Shown here piece by piece: positions 44,665 through 50,592 of a stretch of 50,592 nt of DNA (the stretch's first letter is position 1; every line of letters starts with the position of its first letter). The position numbers and the translations under genes were made by a program. The notes beneath the pieces were generated by a model, which was not told the origin of the DNA, ran no database searches, and saw only the letters and a program-made list of their open reading frames with translations. The stretch is from assembly GCF_003261175.1 (NCBI RefSeq), contig NZ_QLNP01000072.1, positions 1-50,592 of the forward strand, in the 5' to 3' direction. Source of the DNA: Arthrobacter globiformis. GTDB taxonomy: Bacteria > Actinomycetota > Actinomycetes > Actinomycetales > Micrococcaceae.

Positions 44665-45919
44665 CCCACGCCCTGGTGACCATGTCCGGAAAAGGCGAGG
44701 CGCCGCCGTCGTCCTTAGAAATGATGGCTGGTGGGACTGTGGCCGTTGCCGTAACCGTCGTTGAAGCGAAGGCCGTCCCGGACTCCAGATCCGCCAGTAA
44801 TGGGCCCGCCGCCTTCAGCGCCAGATCCACGGCCTGCACGGACGTCCGTTCGGACAGGCCGAGTCCCGTGGCCCAGGCCAGGAAGTGCTTCCGCGAGATA
44901 CCGCTGCGCTTGCCGCCGAGCGTCAGGGCGAGCGTCTTGTCGCCGTAGACCACTGTGGAGGGGATGTCGTAGACGGGAGCGATGGACCATTCCCCGTGCG
45001 GTTGCTGCACCATGGATACGTTTTTCGCGTGCAGGTCACCGTTGCCGCTCAGTAGGGCGAAGGCAGCCTGGATGGCGAGGTTCCGGAGCGCCGGCAGCGG
45101 CGCCGCGCAGTAATCGGCGAGCGCATGGCACACCGTCCCGAACCCCACGTTGTACTTGTCCGCCGGGTACAGCTTCAGGACCTGCGCGCCGTCCTCGACG
45201 GCGAGTCGCTGCACCGCGTCAGGGCCGCCCGGCGCGCCCGCCGCCGTACCGACTTCCAGGGGCACGCGGTCGAACCGCTCCACCAGCAGCCCCGGCCGGC
45301 CGGCGACGTCGCGCATCAGCTGCACCCGGCTCAGCGGAATCCGCAGCTTCGCCGCGTAGCGGAACATGATGAACTCGTTCTCCACCACGTGCGGGAATTC
45401 CGGGGCGTTGAGCTTGAGGATGAACCTACGCCCCGCGCTGGCCACGGGCATGGAGATCATTCCAGCGGAGAGCTTGTCCTGCACGCCGGCAAGCGCCACC
45501 GGATCGATCAGGCCCGAGTCGCCCAGCAGCTCGTCGAAGTCCACCGGCCTGCGCGGGTCCACCTCGACGGCGTGCTCCTCCGGGTCCAGCGGCTCCCCGT
45601 GACCCACGATCTGCACGTCGCCCACGGGGTTGCCGCCGGCGGCGATGAGCAGCGAGAGGTCATCGTCCGCGCTGGTCTTGATGGTCCGGCGCAGTGCGTT
45701 CAGCCGCCGGCCCTCCGGGAGCAGCCCGGTGAAATACGGCGGTGCGGCCCCTGCTCCGGAGAGCACAGGTTCCGGGGACAGCGGAAGGGAACTGGCGACG
45801 GCGGGGCGGCCGCTTTGCAGGTATGCGGACAGATAGCTGAACCTGGTTCCGCCGTCGTGCCGTTCCAGCCGGGCGGCCAGGACGCCCCGCTTATAGATGT
45901 CCGCGATGCGGTGCCTCAC
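44624..45919 (-). CDS. hipA: HipA family serine/threonine kinase toxin
   Basis: A 431-residue HipA-type kinase. The N-terminal couple_hipA domain is followed by the kinase: GVQDKLSAG (ATP-binding loop), LKLNAPEF (Lys), LLVERFDR, GNGDLHAKN (catalytic Asp) and VYDIPST (Mg-binding Asp). HipA of E. coli phosphorylates glutamyl-tRNA synthetase and induces persistence; the target here is not known. The start overlaps the hipB stop as ATGA. Confidence 0.92.
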   Translation of the reverse strand: MRHRIADIYKRGVLAARLERHDGGTRFSYLSAYLQSGRPAVASSLPLSPEPVLSGAGAAPPYFTGLLPEGRRLNALRRTIKTSADDDLSLLIAAGGNPVGDVQIVGHGEPLDPEEHAVEVDPRRPVDFDELLGDSGLIDPVALAGVQDKLSAGMISMPVASAGRRFILKLNAPEFPHVVENEFIMFRYAAKLRIPLSRVQLMRDVAGRPGLLVERFDRVPLEVGTAAGAPGGPDAVQRLAVEDGAQVLKLYPADKYNVGFGTVCHALADYCAAPLPALRNLAIQAAFALLSGNGDLHAKNVSMVQQPHGEWSIAPVYDIPSTVVYGDKTLALTLGGKRSGISRKHFLAWATGLGLSERTSVQAVDLALKAAGPLLADLESGTAFASTTVTATATVPPAIISKDDGGASPFPDMVTRAWVKELKHRRRLMEG

Positions 45920-46254
45920 GGCTGGTTGTCCCGTTCGCGGGCTACGTTGTCTTCCAACGGACCGGACGACGCCGGAACGCCCGACGGCGGTTGGGTCACC
46001 AAAAGCTCCGACGGCTGGTTCACCAGCGCGCGGGCGGCTGCGCTGGTTCGGGTGCCGAGCCCCAGCTCAAGCCCGAGCGTTTCCAGCAAGACCAGCAGGG
46101 TGTCCAGCCGGAGGCTAGGCTTGCCCTGTTCCACGAAGCGGACGAAGCGCTCGGAGACTCCTGCCATGTCGGCGAGGTCCTGCTGGCTCAGGCGGAGGTC
46201 GGCGCGCCGGGCACGGACGGCCGCGGCGAGCTTCGCACTGAAGTGCTGGGCCAC
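45916..46254 (-). CDS. hipB: HipB-like antitoxin with HTH domain
   Basis: A 112-residue protein with a Cro/C1-type helix-turn-helix (LRLSQQDLADMAGVSERFVRFVEQGKPS, residues about 20-47) and a Pro/Ser tail. GTG start with a strong AAAGGAGG site. First gene of the hipB-hipA operon and the probable autorepressor, binding the GGAACGA sites at 46274-46287 and 46345-46358 upstream. Confidence 0.92.
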   Translation of the reverse strand: MAQHFSAKLAAAVRARRADLRLSQQDLADMAGVSERFVRFVEQGKPSLRLDTLLVLLETLGLELGLGTRTSAAARALVNQPSELLVTQPPSGVPASSGPLEDNVARERDNQP

Positions 46255-46273
46255 CGCGCCTCCTTTGCAATTA

Positions 46274-46287
46274 GGAACGATCGTGCC
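46274..46287. promoter_or_regulatory. HipB operator, proximal copy
   Basis: GGAACGATCGTGCC is palindromic at 12 of 14 positions and lies 20-33 bases upstream of the hipB start. It matches the distal site GGAACGAACGTTCC, with identical GGAACGA left halves. Confidence 0.5.
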
Positions 46288-46340
46288 GGTTTACTCACAG
46301 ATCCCACACTACGCCTGACCACTCCCCGAGCGCAAGAATG

Positions 46341-46362
46341 GATCGGAACGAACGTTCCGATC
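46341..46362. promoter_or_regulatory. HipB operator, distal copy
   Basis: A perfect 10-bp inverted repeat with AA at the centre; the core is GGAACGAACGTTCC (46345-46358). The centre is 71 bases from the proximal site. It could equally serve the divergent asparagine-cluster regulator, but the shared core with the proximal copy favours HipB. Confidence 0.5.
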
Positions 46363-46422
46363 AGGCTATGCGTTCGTCCCTGGCGCGCGCCCTTCACATC
46401 CCGATCGGGCTCAGGCTCGTGG

Positions 46423-46452
46423 TTGACACCCGCCTGTGACCCGTGCCATATT
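46423..46452 (+). promoter_or_regulatory. Promoter of a leaderless GntR gene
   Basis: TTGACA (46423-46428) is followed after 18 bases by CATATT (46447-46452). The start codon GTG is at 46459, only 6 bases after the -10, so transcription would begin at or next to the start codon and the mRNA should be leaderless. No ribosome binding site is visible. Confidence 0.65.
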
Positions 46453-46458
46453 CTTATC

Positions 46459-47175
46459 GTGAACCTGTCAGACAGCCGGACAGTCGGACCGGAGAGCGGA
46501 GCTAGCACCTTTCCGCTGGCACGCCTCAGTGCGGCCGAAGCTGTCTTCAACGCCATCCGCGGCGACATCCAGAGCGGCGCGCTGGCCGTGGGTGCCAAGC
46601 TCAGTTCGGAAGCCGCGCTGGCCTCGCAGTACGGCGTGAGCCGCTCAGTGATCCGGGAGGCCTTGCGTTCCTGCACCGCTCTCGGCCTGACCGTAACCAA
46701 AACAGGCCGCGGCACATTCGTCGTCGCCGACCATGTGGCCAACGACCTCGTCCTGGGCCAGTTCTCCGCCCGCGACCTCACCGAGGCCCGGCCGCACATC
46801 GAAATCCCCGCCGCCGGGCTCGCCGCCGAGCGCCGCACCACCGAAGACCTGGAAATCCTCCGCGGCATGATGGCATCCATGGCGGCGGAGACCGATCCAG
46901 AAGCCTGGGTCTCCCTCGACTCCAGCTTCCATGCAGCCATTGCCCGCGCCAGCGGCAACAGGGTGTTCGAAAGCGTAGTGGCTGACATCCGCGACGCCCT
47001 CGCCCACCAGTCCGAGACCCTCAACATGGTGGCCGACCGCCAGCACGCCTCCGACGTCGAACACCGCCTCATCCTCGATGCCATCGAAAGCGGCTCTGCA
47101 GCAGACGCCAGCGCCGCCATGGCCGAACACCTGCGCGCCGTCGGCGAAGCCCTCGACTCGATCCTCAGCCGGTAG
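46459..47175 (+). CDS. GntR family regulator (FCD), asparagine cluster
   Basis: A 238-residue regulator with a GntR winged helix (GDIQSGALAVGAKLSSEAALASQYGVSRSVIREALRSC region, residues about 35-75) and an FCD domain with SLDSSFHAAIARASGN and VEHRLILDAIESGSA...AEHLRAV. It is the first gene before asparaginase, aspA and permease and probably represses them until aspartate or asparagine is present. Leaderless start at GTG 46459. Confidence 0.9.
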   Translation: MNLSDSRTVGPESGASTFPLARLSAAEAVFNAIRGDIQSGALAVGAKLSSEAALASQYGVSRSVIREALRSCTALGLTVTKTGRGTFVVADHVANDLVLGQFSARDLTEARPHIEIPAAGLAAERRTTEDLEILRGMMASMAAETDPEAWVSLDSSFHAAIARASGNRVFESVVADIRDALAHQSETLNMVADRQHASDVEHRLILDAIESGSAADASAAMAEHLRAVGEALDSILSR

Positions 47176-47177
47176 CC

Positions 47178-47196
47178 GCCCGAGCCCCGCTCGGGC
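47178..47196 (+). terminator. Hairpin after the asparagine regulator
   Basis: GCCCGAGC and GCTCGGGC form a perfect 8-bp stem with a 3-base loop, starting 2 bases after the regulator stop. No T-run follows, so it may be a weak terminator or a processing site before the asparaginase gene. Confidence 0.4.
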
Positions 47197-47264
47197 CCAG
47201 CCCAACCCACTTCCTTCACGGATACACCCAACTCAACACATCAACACCCAACGCAGAGGACACC

Positions 47265-48326
47265 ATGCCTTCCCCCGCCACGCCGGCAAGCCGCTCCCTT
47301 TCCGCGCCTCCCGCACCAGCAGCGATCCTGCCGCGGCACGAGCCGCTTGCAGTCCAGACCCGCGACGGGCTGGTCGAAAGCGTCCACTACGGCTCCCTGA
47401 TCGCCACTGCGCCCGACGGCCGCACCCAGCTCTCCGCCGGCGAACCCCACGCCGCGTTCTACCCCCGGTCCTCGCTGAAACCCCTGCAGTCCGTGGCCAT
47501 GGTCCGGGCCGGGCTGGACCTGCCCGCGGACCTGCTGGCCCTCACGGCCGCGAGCCACTCCGGCGCACAGCGGCACCTCGACGGCGCCAGCCGCATCCTG
47601 GAACTCCACGGGCTCACGCCCGCAGCCCTCGAAAACAGCTCCGACCTCCCCTACGGCGTCCGCGAGCGCGAGGATTACCTGCGTGATGGCGGCCGGCCCA
47701 CGCAGCTGGCCCAGAACTGCTCCGGCAAGCACGCCGCCATGGCCGCCACCTGCGTCATCAACGGCTGGCCGGTGCAGGGCTACCTGGACCCCTCCCACCC
47801 GCTGCAGAGGCTCGTCGCCGAAACCGTCACCGACCTGACCGGCGAGGAACCCGCCGGCGTCAGCACCGACGGCTGCGGCACCCCGCTGTTCGCCCACACC
47901 CTCGCCGGCATGGCCCGCGCCTTCGGCCGCCTCGCCTCCGCCGAACTTGCCGACGGCGCGTCCGCCCCCGAAAGCCCGGAAGCCGCCGTCGCACATGCCA
48001 TGCGCCGCCACCCGGACATGGTGGCGGGCGAGGGCCGCGACGTCACGGAGCTCATGCGCCTCCTGCCCGGCGCCCTGGCGAAGGACGGCTTCGAAGGCGT
48101 GCAGCTGGTGGGGCTCCCGGACGGGCGGGCCGTCGCTGTCAAGATTTCCGACGGCGGTGACCGGGCCCGGATGCCCGTCACCATCCGCGCGCTGGAAGCG
48201 CTCGACATCGACACCTCCGCCCTGGCGGGCATCGCCACCGGCGCGGTCCTCGGCGGAGGCCGCCTAGTGGGCCTGCTGCAGGCCGCCGACTTTTCCTCCC
48301 TGTCCCCGACCGACGACGTTCTTTAA
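47265..48326 (+). CDS. L-asparaginase II family protein
   Basis: A 353-residue asparaginase of the Rhizobium-type (Asparaginase_II) family, which hydrolyses asparagine to aspartate and ammonia. The segments YPRSSLKPLQSVAM (with the catalytic Ser-Lys), ALTAASHSGAQRHLDG, NCSGKHAAMAATC and STDGCGTPLFAHTLAGMARAF are characteristic. No signal peptide, so it is cytoplasmic. It has an AGAGGAC site and is followed after 12 bases by aspA; the two make a two-step path to fumarate. Confidence 0.93.
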   Translation: MPSPATPASRSLSAPPAPAAILPRHEPLAVQTRDGLVESVHYGSLIATAPDGRTQLSAGEPHAAFYPRSSLKPLQSVAMVRAGLDLPADLLALTAASHSGAQRHLDGASRILELHGLTPAALENSSDLPYGVREREDYLRDGGRPTQLAQNCSGKHAAMAATCVINGWPVQGYLDPSHPLQRLVAETVTDLTGEEPAGVSTDGCGTPLFAHTLAGMARAFGRLASAELADGASAPESPEAAVAHAMRRHPDMVAGEGRDVTELMRLLPGALAKDGFEGVQLVGLPDGRAVAVKISDGGDRARMPVTIRALEALDIDTSALAGIATGAVLGGGRLVGLLQAADFSSLSPTDDVL

Positions 48327-48338
48327 GGACTGCACCAC

Positions 48339-49769
48339 ATGACCGAAACACAAACCCTGCCGGATGCCCAACCGCTGGCTGTCCGCTCCGAGCATGACCT
48401 GCTCGGCGACCGCGACATCCCCGCCGGCGCCTACTGGGGCGTCCACACGCTCCGCGCCGTGGAAAACTTCCCCATCACCGGGCAGCCGCTCTCCAGCAAC
48501 ATGCACCTTGTCCGGGGCCTCGCCGCCGTGAAGCTGGCCGCAGCCCGCACCAACCTTGAGCTCGGGCTCCTGGACGCCGAACGTGCCGCGGCCATCGAAC
48601 AGGCCTGCACCGACGTGATGAACGGCGAACTCAGCGAACAGTTCATCGTCGACGTGATCCAGGGCGGCGCCGGAACATCCTCGAACATGAACGCCAATGA
48701 GGTCATCGCCAACCGGGCGCTGGAAATCCTTGGCCACCCCAAGGGCGACTACGCCCGGCTGCACCCCAACGACCACGTCAACCTAAGCCAGTCCACCAAC
48801 GACGTCTACCCGACAGCGGTGAAGCTCGGCACCATCTTCGCCGCCCGCGAGCTGCTCTCCGCACTGGCCGAACTGGAGGAAGCGTTCGCGGAAAAGGCCA
48901 TGGAGTTCCGTACCGTGGTGAAGATGGGCCGCACCCAGCTCCAGGACGCCGTGCCCATGACCCTTGGCCAGGAATTCGGCACCTACGCCGTGACCATCGG
49001 CGAGGACCGGCAGCGGCTGGCCGAGGCGGACCTGCTCATCCACGAGATCAACCTCGGCGCCACCGCGATCGGCACCGGGCTGAACGCCCCCGCCGGCTAC
49101 GCCGAGGCCGCCTGCCGGCACCTGGCCGAGATTACCGGGCTGCCCCTGGTCACCGCCGTCGACCTCATCGAAGCCACCCAGGACGTGGGCGCGTTCGTCC
49201 ACCTGTCCGGCGTGCTCAAGCGCGTGGCCGTCAAACTGTCCAAGATTTGCAACGACCTCCGCCTGCTCTCCTCCGGTCCCCGCGCCGGCCTCGGCGAGAT
49301 CAACCTTCCGGCCGTCCAGTCCGGATCCTCCATCATGCCCGGCAAGATCAACCCGGTGATCCCGGAAGTAGTCAGCCAGGTAGCCTACGAGGTCATCGGC
49401 AACGACGTCACCATCACCATGGCCGCCGAAGCCGGGCAGCTCCAGCTCAACGCCTTCGAACCCATCATTGTCCACAGCCTGCACAAGAGCATCTCGCACC
49501 TCGAAGCCGCCTGCCGCACGCTCACGGCCCGCTGCATCCGCGGCATCACCGCCAACACCGAACACCTGCGCCTCACCGTGGAACAGTCCATCGGCCTGGT
49601 CACCGCCCTCAACCCCCACCTCGGCTACGCAACCGCCACGGCCATCGCCCAGGAAGCACTCGCCACCGGCAAGGGCGTGGCCGAACTGGTCCTTGAACAC
49701 GGCCTGCTCACCGAAACCCAGCTGCAGGAGCTCCTCAGCCCCGAACGCCTCGCGAACCTTAGCAAGTAA
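48339..49769 (+). CDS. aspA: Aspartate ammonia-lyase
   Basis: A 476-residue enzyme of the fumarase/aspartase superfamily, converting aspartate to fumarate and ammonia. The signature [17 protein letters not shown] is present with the catalytic Ser, as are [19 protein letters not shown] and [18 protein letters not shown]. The AspA length and the TSSNMN segment favour aspartase over fumarase C. It follows asparaginase in an operon and precedes the permease gene after 38 bases. Confidence 0.95.
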   Translation: MTETQTLPDAQPLAVRSEHDLLGDRDIPAGAYWGVHTLRAVENFPITGQPLSSNMHLVRGLAAVKLAAARTNLELGLLDAERAAAIEQACTDVMNGELSEQFIVDVIQGGAGTSSNMNANEVIANRALEILGHPKGDYARLHPNDHVNLSQSTNDVYPTAVKLGTIFAARELLSALAELEEAFAEKAMEFRTVVKMGRTQLQDAVPMTLGQEFGTYAVTIGEDRQRLAEADLLIHEINLGATAIGTGLNAPAGYAEAACRHLAEITGLPLVTAVDLIEATQDVGAFVHLSGVLKRVAVKLSKICNDLRLLSSGPRAGLGEINLPAVQSGSSIMPGKINPVIPEVVSQVAYEVIGNDVTITMAAEAGQLQLNAFEPIIVHSLHKSISHLEAACRTLTARCIRGITANTEHLRLTVEQSIGLVTALNPHLGYATATAIAQEALATGKGVAELVLEHGLLTETQLQELLSPERLANLSK

Positions 49770-49807
49770 CAAGATTCCTCCCCCCAACAGGAAATCAAAG
49801 GACCACC

Positions 49808-50592
49808 ATGAGTAACCAACCCGTCACGGACCATACGGTCCCAGCCCAGGCACACGCTACAGAAAACCTTCTCCATGCGGAGGACAAGGGCTATCACAAG
49901 AGCCTGAAACCGCGGCAGATCCAGATGATCGCCATCGGCGGCGCGATCGGCACCGGCCTGTTCCTCGGCGCCGGCGGCCGGCTCAACGCTGCCGGGCCGT
50001 CCCTGGTCATCGCCTACGCCGTCTGCGGCTTCTTCGCCTTCCTGATCCTGCGCGCCCTCGGCGAACTCGTGCTGCACCGGCCCTCGTCCGGCTCTTTCGT
50101 CTCCTACGCCCGCGAATTCTTCGGCGAGAAAGCAGCCTTCGTCTCGGGCTGGTTCTACTGGATCAACTGGGCCACCACCACCATCGTGGACATCACCGCC
50201 GCCGCCCTCTACATGAACTTCTTCGGCAACTACATCCCCTGGATGGCCGACGTCCCCCAATGGGTCTGGGCACTGACCGCCCTCGTCGTCGTCCTCTGCC
50301 TGAACCTCGTTTCCGTCAAGGTCTTCGGCGAAATGGAATTCTGGTTCGCCATCATCAAGGTCGCCGCCCTCGTGGCCTTCCTCCTCATCGGCACCTACTT
50401 CGTCATCTTCGGCACCCCCGTCCCCGGCCAGGAAACCGGCTTCAACCTCATCACCGACAACGGCGGCATCTTCCCCAACGGCCTGCTGCCCATGATCATC
50501 CTCATGCAGGGCGTCCTGTTCGCCTACGCCTCCATCGAACTCGTCGGCACCGCCGCCGGCGAAACCGAAAACCCCGAAAAGATCATGCCCAA
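49808..50592 (+). CDS. Amino acid permease (APC family), partial
   Basis: The first 261 residues of an APC-superfamily permease; the gene runs off the right end. [31 protein letters not shown] (residues about 40-70) and [20 protein letters not shown] are typical of the GABA/asparagine permease group. Following asparaginase and aspA it is most likely an asparagine importer, AnsP-like; that is inference from context. Each membrane segment seen so far is intact. Confidence 0.9.
   Translation, partial: MSNQPVTDHTVPAQAHATENLLHAEDKGYHKSLKPRQIQMIAIGGAIGTGLFLGAGGRLNAAGPSLVIAYAVCGFFAFLILRALGELVLHRPSSGSFVSYAREFFGEKAAFVSGWFYWINWATTTIVDITAAALYMNFFGNYIPWMADVPQWVWALTALVVVLCLNLVSVKVFGEMEFWFAIIKVAALVAFLLIGTYFVIFGTPVPGQETGFNLITDNGGIFPNGLLPMIILMQGVLFAYASIELVGTAAGETENPEKIMP

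Overview
The window is high-GC DNA from an actinomycete. Gene content and gene style (IdeR/DmdR-type iron box, Zn-independent ribosomal protein operon, split transketolase, SMC-like JetABC operon, many GTG starts and 1-4 nt gene overlaps) suggest Micrococcaceae, close to Arthrobacter or Pseudarthrobacter. The genus is inference; the phylum is well supported. No phage, insertion sequence, CRISPR array or tRNA was recognised. The first 20 bases look like the antitermination (boxA-type) leader of a leftward rRNA operon whose genes lie outside the window.

Layout. 1-1.25 kb: a leftward rrn leader and the leftward operon rpmB-rpmG-rpsN, all cysteine-poor (zinc-free) isoforms. 1.6-4.5 kb: a flavinylation module (ferric-reductase-like membrane flavoprotein, FMN_bind lipid-free secreted protein, ApbE transferase). 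4.5-7.1 kb: two paralogous SGNH hydrolases around a MarR regulator and a YciI protein. 7.1-12.5 kb: a leftward siderophore-iron operon (binding lipoprotein, two permeases, ATPase, siderophore-interacting reductase) behind an IdeR-type box; both permease genes carry a related ~65 bp palindromic element in their first 35 codons. 12.6-15.2 kb: a DHA2-type exporter with an unusual C-terminal beta-sandwich tail, plus its TetR regulator. 15.3-22.0 kb: a lipoprotein and a jetA-jetB-jetC (Wadjet type I / MksBEF-like) operon without the nuclease jetD.

22.3-30.7 kb: mostly unlinked household genes (acyl-CoA dehydrogenase, small membrane proteins, YchJ, aldo/keto reductase, NmrA-type reductase, sulfite-oxidase-family enzyme). 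30.7-36.7 kb: a coherent catabolic island: SDR dehydrogenase and TIM-barrel isomerase transcribed left, MHS-type transporter and a two-subunit transketolase transcribed right, and a GntR/FCD regulator. The perfect palindrome GACTGTNNACAGTC occurs twice in the divergent promoter region and once before the regulator gene, which ties the island together. The substrate is not identifiable from sequence.

36.8-46.3 kb: glycosyltransferase, S4 protein, an operon of a His-rich STAS-like protein with a DUF4389 membrane protein and a RibD-like reductase, an amidohydrolase, a UDG-like protein, a squalene-cyclase-like protein and a hipBA toxin-antitoxin pair with two related operators. 46.4-50.6 kb: an asparagine-use cluster (leaderless GntR regulator, asparaginase, aspartate ammonia-lyase, amino acid permease cut by the window end), which would import asparagine and convert it through aspartate to fumarate.
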